A stretch of DNA of 47,135 nt from Opitutus sp. (GTDB lineage: Bacteria > Verrucomicrobiota > Verrucomicrobiia > Opitutales > Opitutaceae): assembly GCA_009695305.1 (NCBI GenBank), contig SIBG01000026.1, positions 1-47,135 of the forward strand. Reading direction: 5' to 3'. A program made the position numbers and the translations under genes. The notes under the pieces were generated by a model, which saw nothing but the letters and a program-made list of their open reading frames with translations, made no database searches and was not told the DNA's origin. Positions 1 through 8,008 of the stretch are shown in pieces. Positions within the stretch are counted from its first letter, which is position 1, and every line of letters begins with the position of its first letter.

Positions 1-19
1 GTCGCGGGAAAATCTTTAC

Positions 20-75
20 CAAGCCCAAGCTCCGGGCCGGACCGCCAAGCCGGTCCGTCCCTCCGCTTGGGCTTG
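20..75. repeat. Nested inverted repeat at the left edge
   Basis: Eleven-base perfect arms (20-30 and 65-75) enclose a second six-base hairpin (39-44 with 51-56), so the whole stretch can fold as one long stem. No poly-T tract follows on either strand within a few bases, so a repeat or the 3' end of a preceding gene outside the window is as likely as a terminator. The rest of 1-247 shows no supported gene. Confidence 0.5.
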
Positions 76-247
76 CCAACCACCACCGCAGTCATCACAT
101 CAACCAACGCTGCGGACTAACATTCCACCTGGCCCAGTTTTCGGGACCCACTCAGACGGACACGGCGACAAAGACATGTCCGCCGTCGTCGAAACGTTTC
201 GCCGACCCTAGCCCCACCCTCTTTTTTCCACCCTCTTTTCCCCACCC

Positions 248-1663
248 ATGCCCCACTCCTCCACTTCCGCGGCCCCCGCCCAGCAGCCCACGCGCACCCG
301 CTACTGGGTAATCGTCTTCGCCATCGCCATCGCCGTGGTTCAATACATCGACCGCGTGGCGATCTCGCAGGCCAAGGGCGACATCGCGAAGGACATGAGT
401 TTCACGGACACGCAGATCGGCTATATTTTCTCCGCGTTCGCGATGTCCTACGCGCTGTTTGAGATCCCCACGGGCTGGTTGGGCGACAAGATCGGCGCGC
501 GCAAGGTGCTCGTGCGCGTGGTGCTGTGGTGGTCGTTTTTCACGGCGGCGACCGGCTGGGCGTGGAACTTCGTCTCCATGTGGCTCACGCGGTTTCTGTT
601 TGGCGCTGGCGAGGCGGGCTGTTTTCCCAACCTGACCAAGGCGTTCAGCACGTGGCTGCCGAGGAACGAGCGCACGCGCGCGCAGGCGCTCATGTGGATG
701 GGCGCACGCTGGGGCGGGGCGTTCACGCCGCTGCTCGTGGTCACCGTCATGGCGTTCGTGAGCTGGCGGACGGCGTTTCAGATTTTTGCCGCCTTGGGCG
801 TGGTATGGGTCGTCGTCTTTTGGTTCTGGTATCGGGACAATCCCCGCGACCATAAGGGCGTGAACGCCGCCGAACTCGAGCTGCTGAAGGAGAACGCGCA
901 AAACGTCGAAGGCCACGGCGACGTCCCGTGGCGCCAGCTCGTGACGCGCCCGAGCATGTGGCTGCTGTGGGGCCAGTATTTTTGCCTGAGTTACGGGTGG
1001 TATTTTTTTGTCACGTGGCTGCCGGACTATCTCAACACCAATGGCCGGCCGATTCTGAACAACCAATTCCTCAGCTGGCTCGCCCATCAAATGGAGGGAT
1101 CGGTCCGCGCCGACCTGATTCAGCCGCTGCTCAAAGCCGTGCTGGCCGGCATCCCGCTTTTCTTTGGCGGCTTCGGCTCGCTGGTGGCCGGAGTGATTTC
1201 CAACCGCCTGATCCGCGAGGGCAGCCGCGTGCTGGTGGTGCGGCGCAGCTTCGGCGTGATCGGATTTACCGGAGCCTCCGCGCTACTGATGACCTCCTTC
1301 TACATGAAGGACCCCCTGCTCGCGATGCTCGCCATGGGCATGGCGAGCTTCTGCAACGACCTCACGATGCCCGGCAGTTGGGCGTCCTGCATGGACATCG
1401 GCGGCAAGTATGCCGGCACCGTCTCCGGCAGCATGAACATGATGGGCAACTTTGGCGGCATGGTCGGGCCCACCGTGGTCGGCCTCGTGCTCGCGGCCAC
1501 CACCGTCACCACCGCCACCGGCACGACCAAGAACTGGGAACTCGTCTTCGCCCTCTCCTCGATCATTTATTTTCTGGGCGCGCTGTTCTGGCTGTTCATC
1601 GATCCGGTGACTCCGCTCGAGCAGGACGAGGAAGTGACGCGGGTTGCCTGGCCGACGCGGTAG
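248..1663 (+). CDS. MFS transporter, anion:cation symporter (hexuronate/sugar-acid) type
   Basis: A 471-residue inner-membrane secondary transporter. The first segment carries the Y-x-D-R pattern (residues 33-36) seen in the ACS family (ExuT, GudP, DgoT). The TM2-TM3 loop has the MFS signature GWLGDKIGARK at 76-86, and the fourth segment has the family-typical G-A-G-E-A-G-x-F-P run. A soluble-looking insertion near residues 265-295 lengthens it slightly. Family knowledge suggests proton-coupled uptake of a sugar acid such as a uronate or aldonate; the substrate cannot be read from sequence. The ATG at 248 is preceded by a pyrimidine-rich stretch without a clear Shine-Dalgarno, as for most genes here. 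It converges on a short-chain dehydrogenase, so a joint sugar-acid pathway is only a guess. Confidence 0.85.
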   Translation: MPHSSTSAAPAQQPTRTRYWVIVFAIAIAVVQYIDRVAISQAKGDIAKDMSFTDTQIGYIFSAFAMSYALFEIPTGWLGDKIGARKVLVRVVLWWSFFTAATGWAWNFVSMWLTRFLFGAGEAGCFPNLTKAFSTWLPRNERTRAQALMWMGARWGGAFTPLLVVTVMAFVSWRTAFQIFAALGVVWVVVFWFWYRDNPRDHKGVNAAELELLKENAQNVEGHGDVPWRQLVTRPSMWLLWGQYFCLSYGWYFFVTWLPDYLNTNGRPILNNQFLSWLAHQMEGSVRADLIQPLLKAVLAGIPLFFGGFGSLVAGVISNRLIREGSRVLVVRRSFGVIGFTGASALLMTSFYMKDPLLAMLAMGMASFCNDLTMPGSWASCMDIGGKYAGTVSGSMNMMGNFGGMVGPTVVGLVLAATTVTTATGTTKNWELVFALSSIIYFLGALFWLFIDPVTPLEQDEEVTRVAWPTR

Positions 1664-1688
1664 CAGCGCCGCGCGACGGCAGTCGAGC

Positions 1689-1709
1689 GGGCGGCGACTG
1701 GCGCCGCCC
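1689..1709. terminator. Hairpin between convergent MFS and SDR genes
   Basis: An eight-base perfect GC stem (1689-1696 with 1702-1709) with a five-base loop lies in the 51-base gap between the two stops. A short T-rich stretch follows on the plus strand (TCGTTTAAT). It would suit the end of the plus-strand transporter gene; the T tract is weak. Confidence 0.45.
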
Positions 1710-1714
1710 CTCGT

Positions 1715-2467
1715 TTAATACGTCGCCCGCCCGCCCGAGATATCGAACACCGCGCCGGTGCTGAACGAGCACTCATCGGAGCACAGCCACGCGACCATCG
1801 CGGCCACTTCGCCGACCTGACCCGGCCGGCCGAGCGGAATTTTTGCCAGCATGTATTGCACGTGCTCCGGCGACATCTGCTTCAAAATTTCCGTCTCGAT
1901 CACGGCCGGCGTGAGGCAGTTCACCCGAATGCCGGTCGCCGCGAGTTCCTTGCCGAGCGACTTCGTCAACCCGATCACCCCGGCCTTCGCTGCGCTGTAA
2001 TGCGAGGCGTTCGGATTGCCCTCCTTGCCGGCAATGGAGGCGATGTTGACAATGCGCCCAGAATTTTTCGCGAGCATCAACGGCACGACCGCCCGGCAGC
2101 AAAGGAAGACCGCAAACAAATCCAGCTCCATCACCGCGCGCCATTCGGCCGGCGTGCACTCCCAAAGTTTTTTGGAAACCCCCGCGATGCCGGCATTGTT
2201 GACCAGCAGGTCGATGCCGCCGAGGCGTTCGCGCGTGACCTGCGTGGCGACGGCGACGCTCGACTCGTCGGTGATGTCCACTTCGATCGCGTGGACGCGG
2301 TCGGGGTCGTCGAGCTGCTGTTCCGCCGCGACCAGGGCCGGCGCATCGTTGTCCCACAGACTCACGCTCGCGCCCGAGGCGAGCAGGCGTTGCGCGACCG
2401 CGAAGCCGATGCCACGCGCCGCGCCGGTAACGACGGCTGTTTTCCCGGTCAAATCGATTTGGTTCAT
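1715..2467 (-). CDS. SDR family NAD(P)-dependent oxidoreductase
   Basis: A 250-residue classical short-chain dehydrogenase/reductase. The Rossmann glycine motif TGAARGIG is at 14-21, NNAG at 90-93, and the catalytic triad Ser144, Tyr157, Lys161 sits in the usual S-x12-YSAAK arrangement. An acidic Asp39 after the second beta strand favours NAD over NADP by family rule. The C-terminal FDISGG motif is typical of FabG/sugar dehydrogenase-like members. The enzyme is cytosolic and probably oxidises a secondary alcohol of a sugar or sugar acid; the exact substrate is not determinable. It faces the transporter gene tail to tail and is divergent from the TIR genes, with 177 bases between starts. Confidence 0.85.
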   Translation of the reverse strand: MNQIDLTGKTAVVTGAARGIGFAVAQRLLASGASVSLWDNDAPALVAAEQQLDDPDRVHAIEVDITDESSVAVATQVTRERLGGIDLLVNNAGIAGVSKKLWECTPAEWRAVMELDLFAVFLCCRAVVPLMLAKNSGRIVNIASIAGKEGNPNASHYSAAKAGVIGLTKSLGKELAATGIRVNCLTPAVIETEILKQMSPEHVQYMLAKIPLGRPGQVGEVAAMVAWLCSDECSFSTGAVFDISGGRATY

Positions 2468-2644
2468 AGTGGGGTGATCCTAACGGTGAGCTGGTGGTTG
2501 TGCTGCGTGGAGGTCGCCGCGCCAAGTCCGGATTTCAAACCAAATGCCAGAAACTGAGATGCGCCCTTCGCCGCGCGCGTCGCACGATCCGCTCGCCAGC
2601 ACCCGCTGGTTTCGGCGAAATTACCGGCCTCTCCCGCTGCCTCC

Positions 2645-4440
2645 ATGCCCGACCCTGCGCCCAAGGCGATCTTCCTCAGCTATGCCCGTGACGACGCGGC
2701 TGCCGCGCGTCGGCTCGCGGAGGCGCTGCGCAGCACCGGGCTCGAAGTGTGGTTCGACGAAAACGAACTGCGCGGTGGCGACACGTGGGACGCCAAGATC
2801 CGCAAGCAGATCGACGCCTGCGCGCTCTTCATCCCGATCATTTCCAAAAACACCGAGGAGCGCGCGAAAGGCTACTTCCGTCTCGAGTGGAATCTCGCGG
2901 TGGATCAGACGAAGATGCTGGCCGAGGGCGTGCCCTTCATCGCGCCGGTCGTAATCGACGACACCAAGGAAAGCGGCGCGTCCGTGCCCGCGGACTTTCT
3001 GCGCGTGCAGTGGATGCGGCTCCCCGGCGCGCTCCCGACGCCGCAATTCGTCGAGCAAGTGAAACGCCTGCTCGACGCACCGCAGAAGCCCTCCAACAGA
3101 AACCGCGCAGCGGAATTCCCCCGTGGCTCTGGGCCGCGGCCGTCGTCGTGATCGGTGGCGGGGCAACGTTTATTGCGACCCGCCCGTCGACGAAACAACC
3201 TGCGCCGCCAGCTGCCGCCGCGAAACTCGCCGCCACCGCCGCTCCCCTCTCCGAAGCCCGCCAACTCGTCGCGAAAGCCCGCGCGCTCTACGAGCCATGG
3301 GATTTGGCCAGCAACGAAGATTTCGACCTTGCGGAACAGTTGCTGAAGAGAGCCACCGAACTTGACCCAGCGGACGGCGAGGCGTGGGCAGCTTCTGCCA
3401 TCCTGTCCGGCGCATTCTTTGTCGCCCGAAACGACACAGAACAATACGCCGCCGCCACCCGAAGTCAGGCCGCCCGAGCAATCAAGCTGGCGCCCAACTC
3501 GGATCTCGCGCGCTTCGCCTACGCGTTCAGCCTGCGATTCGATCCCAAAACCCAGGACGAATGTTTGCGCCTGATGCGGGAGGAAGTCGCGCGCCAGCCG
3601 GGCAATCGCATGGTCGTGAGGCTTCTCGGCAGGGCGCTCGCGGGCTTCGGTCAGCTCGAGCAGGCGCTGGTCTACTTCGACAAGGCCGCCGCCATCCCCG
3701 GCCGCGATCCAGTCACATTGTATAACCGCGCGCAGGCGCTCAGTCGGCTGGGTCGTTACCCCGAAACCGAAGCCGCGGTCGACGAGGCGCTGGCGTTGGC
3801 TCCGGCCTACTCTAACGCGCACGCGATGAAGATATCATTGCTGATGGATTACTACGGTGACATGGCGAAAGCCCGGCAGCACCTGGAGAAAGTTCCACCA
3901 GACTTCTACAGTCGGGACGCCGGCGTGGTGACTGCGGCCATAACGTGGCTCTACTCACGCGAGCCGCTGAAATGCCTCGAGGCGCTTCGCCCGGCACGCG
4001 ACTATCTTCGCTTCAGCAGCTTTATTGGCCCCAAGGCTTATCTCGCCGGGCTGGCGCAAACCATCCTCGGCAACGCGGATGCCGCTAGGACCGAGTGGCG
4101 GACCGCCTTGCGGGTCGTGGACAAGCTGCTCGAGACGCAGCCCAACTCCGTCGCCTTGTTGGAAAATAGGGCCTTGCTGCTGGCCGCGCTCGGCCAAAAA
4201 GACGAGGCCGAGCCGCTGTTGCGTGAGCTGATCCAGCGCGCGACGAACAGTAATAACGCAAAGTTCACGGTGGCCCGGGTTCAGGCGCTGCTGGGCCGAG
4301 CCGACGAGGCGATCACTACTTTGGAGTCGATCTCGGGGCGCGGGACCCAAAACCACCTCCGCTACCATCCAGAATGGGACTCGCTCCGCGACAACCCACG
4401 GTTTCAGGCGCTGCTCAAGGCGCGGGAGCAGAAAAAATGA
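2645..4440 (+). pseudogene. TIR-TM-TPR protein, frameshifted first copy of a tandem pair
   Basis: An N-terminal TIR domain (TIR_2 type) is read from the ATG at 2645 and, in that frame, ends at a stop at 3149-3151. The transmembrane segment and TPR part continue in the -1 frame to the TGA at 4438-4440. The junction lies in the linker, about 3077-3105. Frame change corresponds to loss of one base, or a -1 shift; I see no canonical slippery heptamer. Joined, it would give about 598 residues and align end to end with the next gene (615 residues), sharing the VKRLL end of the TIR part, the P-R-x-SG-hydrophobic entry into the membrane segment, and the SEARQLVAKAR, AIKLAP and LRFDP motifs. No further lesion is visible downstream and the ATGA overlap with gene two is intact, so the change may be recent or a sequencing error. 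Confidence 0.75.
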
Positions 4441-6284
4441 GCGACGCCAGCCGAGCGATCTTCCTCAGCTATTCGCGCGACGACGCGGCTGCCGCCCGGC
4501 GGATCGCCGAGGCGCTGCGCAGTGCGGGGCTAGAAGTTTGGTTCGATGCGAATGAGCTTACCGGCGGCGATGCGTGGGACCAGAAAATCCGCACGCAGAT
4601 CGCGGACTGCGCGCTCTTCCTGCCGCTGATTTCGGCCAACACGCAAGCGCGGCTCGAAGGTTATTTTCGACTCGAGTGGCGCATCGCCGAGCAGCGCTCG
4701 CACTTGATGGCGAAAGGAAAACGCTTCCTTGTGCCGGTGTGCATCGACGACACCCGCGAGAAGGGCGCGCAGGTGCCGGATGCCTTTCTTGAGGTGCAGT
4801 GGACGCGCCTCGCCGCCGGGGCCGCGACGCCGCCCTTCATCGATCTCGTCAAACGCCTGCTCAGCACGCCGAGCCAGACCGCCGGCGCCACCCAGCCGGC
4901 TGCGACCACTTTCTCTTCCACGCCCGCGCCGCGCGCTTCAGGTTTTCCGCGCTGGGCCATCGGCGTCATCGCCGCGCTGGCGATCGGCGTTGTTTACTTC
5001 GCGCTTCGTCCGGCCCCGAAAGTAGCCGCTCCGGCGCCTTCCCCGGTGGCGGAAAAATCCGCCGCACCCGCTGCTCCCGTTTCCGAAGCCCGCCAACTGG
5101 TCGCCAAGGCCCGCGCCTTCTACGAGCCGTGGGATCTCGCGACGCCCGACGACTTCGCGCTCGCGGAAGATTTGCTCAAGCGCGCGGTCGCGCTCGATCC
5201 GAGCGACGGCGAGGCATGGGCGGCGTATGCATTGGTCGCGTGCGGCACGCGGGTGTTGCTGGACTTTTCCGAGTCGTGGCCTCTGGCAGCGCGTTCCCGC
5301 GCCGAGAAGGCGATCAAGCTCGCCCCGGATTCACCCCAAGCGCGCTTCGCCTGGGCCTTCAGCCTGCGCTTCGATCCTCAGACGCAGGACGAGGCCATCC
5401 GCCTGCTCCGGGAAGAGGCCACCCGCCAGCCGACGAACCGCTTTGTCGTGCGGACCCTCGGCGCCGCTCTGCGCGGCATCGGCCAATTCGAACAGTCGCT
5501 GGTCTATTTCGCCAAAGCCGCCGCGCTGCCGGGCAACGATCCCGTCACGCACTACAACCGCGGACGGTCGCTCGAACGGCTGGGGCGGTTTGACGAGGCG
5601 GAGGCCGCCATCGACGAGGCGCTGGCCGTTGCACCGCGCTACGCCAACGCCAATTGGGAAAAGTTGAACCTCCTGCTCGACATCCGCCGGGACCTCCCGG
5701 GTGCGAAAGCTCATCTGGCCAAGATTCCACCCGACCCGATCGCAAACGAAGTTAGCGCCACCAACGCCTACTACCTAGCCGTTTATCTGAATGACCCCGC
5801 GAGAGCGCTGAAAGTCCTAAGCCGGTCCAATGATTTCCTCGTCGGCGTCGGCCCCAAGGCAACGTTGACGGCACTCGCTCATCGCATGGCCGGAAACGAA
5901 GAAGCCGCGCGCACCGATTTGAAAGCGGCACTCCGGTTGGTGGAGGAACGCCTGACCGCCCAGCCGAACGAAACCCGGTTGCTCGCCAACAAGGCGGAGA
6001 TTCTTGCTGTGCAGGGCGAGCGGACTACGGCGGAACCTCTCGTGCGCGAGATCCGGCAGCGGTTGGGCGCGGGCGACCGATCGGCAAGCGAGCGGGACCT
6101 AGCCTATCTGCTCATGCTGACGAATCAACCGGCAGCGGCGCTGACGGCGCTGGAATCACATTATGGAAAGCTGGGAGACGCATACTACTCCAAGGCGGGT
6201 CTTCGCTACGATCCGGTCTGGGACCCGCTGCGCAGCAATCCGCGGTTCGAGGCGCTGCTCAAGGCGCCGGAGCAGAAGAGGTAG
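4437..6284 (+). CDS. TIR domain, transmembrane, TPR-repeat protein
   Basis: A 615-residue protein with a TIR domain at about 7-142 (IFLSYSRDD start, EVWFD box, conserved Glu80 in the YFRLEW segment), a Ser/Pro/Ala linker, one transmembrane helix at about 173-190, a second Pro/Ala linker and then tetratricopeptide-like helices from about 220 to the end. The TIR part would be cytosolic and the TPR part periplasmic. Family knowledge: bacterial TIR domains may be NAD-cleaving or act as adaptors; Glu80 is a candidate catalytic residue, but its role here is inferred. The start overlaps the stop of the previous copy (ATGA), indicating coupled translation. I chose 4437 because it begins exactly where the paralogue's TIR domain begins. 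The TAG stop is followed by GGCGG, resembling the edge of the repeat just downstream. Confidence 0.85.
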   Translation: MSDASRAIFLSYSRDDAAAARRIAEALRSAGLEVWFDANELTGGDAWDQKIRTQIADCALFLPLISANTQARLEGYFRLEWRIAEQRSHLMAKGKRFLVPVCIDDTREKGAQVPDAFLEVQWTRLAAGAATPPFIDLVKRLLSTPSQTAGATQPAATTFSSTPAPRASGFPRWAIGVIAALAIGVVYFALRPAPKVAAPAPSPVAEKSAAPAAPVSEARQLVAKARAFYEPWDLATPDDFALAEDLLKRAVALDPSDGEAWAAYALVACGTRVLLDFSESWPLAARSRAEKAIKLAPDSPQARFAWAFSLRFDPQTQDEAIRLLREEATRQPTNRFVVRTLGAALRGIGQFEQSLVYFAKAAALPGNDPVTHYNRGRSLERLGRFDEAEAAIDEALAVAPRYANANWEKLNLLLDIRRDLPGAKAHLAKIPPDPIANEVSATNAYYLAVYLNDPARALKVLSRSNDFLVGVGPKATLTALAHRMAGNEEAARTDLKAALRLVEERLTAQPNETRLLANKAEILAVQGERTTAEPLVREIRQRLGAGDRSASERDLAYLLMLTNQPAAALTALESHYGKLGDAYYSKAGLRYDPVWDPLRSNPRFEALLKAPEQKR

Positions 6285-6300
6285 GGCGGCGCTTCGCGAC

Positions 6301-6372
6301 GTAGGGCGTCTGTCTTGCAGACGCCGTCATTTGCGGTCGGACGGAGCGGCGTCTGCAAGACAGACGCCCTAC
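6301..6372. repeat. Palindromic repeat with 26-base perfect arms, each arm itself a hairpin
   Basis: Arms 6301-6326 and 6347-6372 are perfect reverse complements around a 20-base loop. Each arm contains a further seven-base dyad (GCGTCTG / CAGACGC around a five-base centre), giving a cruciform-like nested design. It lies between the convergent TIR-TPR and purN genes, and the right arm supplies the purN stop codon (6369-6371). It resembles REP/BIME or MITE-type elements in build; it could also end transcription from both sides, though no T tract is present. Confidence 0.85.
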
Positions 6373-6941
6373 CCTTCGCTCAATCGCGCGATCACCGCCG
6401 GCAGCAGCGCGTGCTCGGCGGCGTGGATTTTTTCCGTGAGCGATTCGAGCGTGTCCGTCGGCTCGATGCTCACCGCCATCTGATCGATGATCGGGCCGCC
6501 GTCCACTTCGGCTGTCACACCGTGCACGGTGCAGCCGGTGATTTTCACTCCGCGACGAAAGGCCTGCCCGATCCCGTCGAGCCCCGGGAAACTCGGCAGC
6601 AGGCTCGGGTGGAGATTGATGATTTTTCCGACGAACGCGTTCAAAAACCCCAGCTTGAGCACGCGCATGAAACCCGCAAGCACGACGAGGTCGGCTTGCG
6701 CGGCGTTGACGGCGGCGATGAAGCGCGTCTCGCCCTCGCCCTCGAGCTTCGTCTTGAATGGCGCGGGATCGACGAACTCCGCGCGCACGTCGAACCGCGG
6801 GCCGAGTTCGAGAATTTTCGCGTCGGGCTTGTCCGACAAAATCTGGACGACCTTCGCCCGGCCGAGCTTGCCCGCGTGCTGGGCTTCGAGAATCGCCGCG
6901 GCATTCGAGCCGCGACCGGAACCAAGGAGGACGACGCGCAT
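6369..6941 (-). CDS. purN: Phosphoribosylglycinamide formyltransferase
   Basis: A 190-residue cytosolic enzyme that transfers the formyl group of 10-formyltetrahydrofolate to GAR in the third step of purine synthesis. The phosphate-binding GSGRGSN motif is near the N-terminus, the catalytic Asn and His are in NLHPSLLPSFPG, and the catalytic Asp is in EVDGGPII. Length is normal for bacterial PurN. The C-terminus ends ARLSEG, with the TAG stop inside the end of an inverted repeat. The start lies 5 bases after the stop of a small toxin-like gene, making it the last gene of a rfaE2-like/antitoxin/toxin/purN unit. Confidence 0.93.
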   Translation of the reverse strand: MRVVLLGSGRGSNAAAILEAQHAGKLGRAKVVQILSDKPDAKILELGPRFDVRAEFVDPAPFKTKLEGEGETRFIAAVNAAQADLVVLAGFMRVLKLGFLNAFVGKIINLHPSLLPSFPGLDGIGQAFRRGVKITGCTVHGVTAEVDGGPIIDQMAVSIEPTDTLESLTEKIHAAEHALLPAVIARLSEG

Positions 6942-6946
6942 GGCAG

Positions 6947-7204
6947 TCAGTCACGTAGAAGCTGAACGATCCGCACTTCAAGCACCGCGTGATCCGCCCA
7001 ATGCACGATTAGAAACGGGCCGCACAGGCTCGCGTAGTTTGGTCGGCCCGTGGCGTCGTTGTGAAAACCTTGTCCGGTTGCCTGCGGATTTACCGCGAGC
7101 CAACGAAAATACGAGTGAGCCAGCTCCCACTCCTCGTCGGTCAATTGCACGAACGACTCGAACGCCGCCTGCTCCAAGACGAAACGATATTTCCGCAGCG
7201 TCAC
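6947..7204 (-). CDS. Small protein, possible RelE/ParE-like toxin
   Basis: An 85-residue protein with a GTG start overlapping the stop of the upstream gene (GTGA, 7204-7201). The layout, with basic/aromatic N-terminus, a helical middle, an N-P-x-A-x-G turn and a C-terminal beta pattern ending VRIVQLL, fits the RelE/ParE toxin fold loosely. I do not recognise a specific family. The small acidic-to-mixed partner upstream with a four-base overlap supports a type II toxin-antitoxin module. Alternatively both are unrelated small housekeeping proteins carried in the operon. Confidence 0.55.
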   Translation of the reverse strand: MTLRKYRFVLEQAAFESFVQLTDEEWELAHSYFRWLAVNPQATGQGFHNDATGRPNYASLCGPFLIVHWADHAVLEVRIVQLLRD

Positions 7205-7413
7205 TTTTTCGCCGCCCGACGCGCGGCCACAAACTCGTCAACCTTCTCCTGGGAGACTTTGCGTCCGGCGTCCATCGCGGCGTGGGCCCGAGCCAGTTCA
7301 TCGGCCAAGCCTGGCGTTTCTTTCCAGCGCAAGATTCTCAAATGCCCTGCGATCTGCGCGCGCTCCGTCACGGACATTTGATCGAGGGAAGCCTTGAGTT
7401 CTTGAACGCTCAT
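7201..7413 (-). CDS. Small protein, possible antitoxin partner
   Basis: A 70-residue, mostly helical protein starting MSVQELKASLDQMS. It has an N-terminal helix with the pattern seen in addiction-module antitoxins (hydrophobic-x-E-L-K-x-x-L-D-x-L/M) and a charged C-terminal tail ending RRAAKK. An in-frame upstream ATG at 7441-7443 would add ten basic residues and reach almost to the preceding stop at 7451; the internal start at 7413 gives the more typical N-terminus. It overlaps the toxin-like gene by four bases and follows the rfaE2-like gene by 37 bases on the same strand. Confidence 0.55.
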   Translation of the reverse strand: MSVQELKASLDQMSVTERAQIAGHLRILRWKETPGLADELARAHAAMDAGRKVSQEKVDEFVAARRAAKK

Positions 7414-7450
7414 GGGCGAAAGATGATCGCGTCTGCGCCTCACGGCAAGT

Positions 7451-7987
7451 TCACACTTCCCCCGCGGCCTTGATCTTCGCGATCAGGTTGGTGGTGCTGA
7501 AGCCGGCGAGGAACGGCATGAACTCAATTTTCGCACCCACGGCCTGCAGCGCGGCGCGTTCGCCGGGGTCGAGTTTGTCGAGCGTGTAGTCGCCCGCCTT
7601 GCAGTAGATGTCCGGCCGCAGCGCGCGGATCTCCGCATCGAGCCGCGGTGTGCCGAAAATCACCACGCCATCGACCCACGCCAGCGCGCCGAGTGCGTAG
7701 GCGCGCTGCTCCTCGGTCTGCACGGGGCGCGCCGGGCCTTTGAGCGCGCGCGTGCTGACGTCGCTGTTGAGCGCGACGATCAACGCATCACCGAGCGCGC
7801 GCGCCTTTTGCAGATAATAGAGATGCCCGGTGTGCAGCAGGTCGAAAATGCCGTTGGTCAGCACGACGCGGCGACCGCCAGCGCCGAGGTTCTTGCGAAA
7901 CGCGGCAGTTTCTTCGAGGGAGCGCAGTTTTGGGTTGTCCAACTTCACGGCCTTGCAAGCCTCACGGTTCGCCTCGCTGTTGTCCAT
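7451..7987 (-). CDS. rfaE2: ADP-heptose synthase, adenylyltransferase (RfaE2/HldE C-domain) type
   Basis: A 178-residue cytidylyltransferase-like nucleotidyltransferase. TNGIFDLLHTGH at about 44-55 holds the HxGH active-site motif, followed by the NSD segment at about 74-76, a K-G-P-x-R-P loop, LRPDIYCKAGDYT and the C-terminal STTNLI motif. Together these match the domain that converts heptose 1-phosphate plus ATP to ADP-heptose for LPS inner core synthesis. The kinase half (RfaE1) is absent, so this is the split form. The start at 7987 gives a protein close to family length. The open frame runs on upstream, but that part is the antisense of xylF. The xylF start is 21 bases away on the other strand, so the two share a divergent promoter region. 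Confidence 0.88.
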   Translation of the reverse strand: MDNSEANREACKAVKLDNPKLRSLEETAAFRKNLGAGGRRVVLTNGIFDLLHTGHLYYLQKARALGDALIVALNSDVSTRALKGPARPVQTEEQRAYALGALAWVDGVVIFGTPRLDAEIRALRPDIYCKAGDYTLDKLDPGERAALQAVGAKIEFMPFLAGFSTTNLIAKIKAAGEV

Positions 7988-8008
7988 TCGGTTATCCTCC
8001 TCCCCCGC

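Noticed and set aside
3077..3105. Programmed ribosomal frameshift in the first TIR gene
   Set aside because: The direction (-1) would fit, but no slippery heptamer or strong downstream structure is visible; mutation or sequencing error is simpler.
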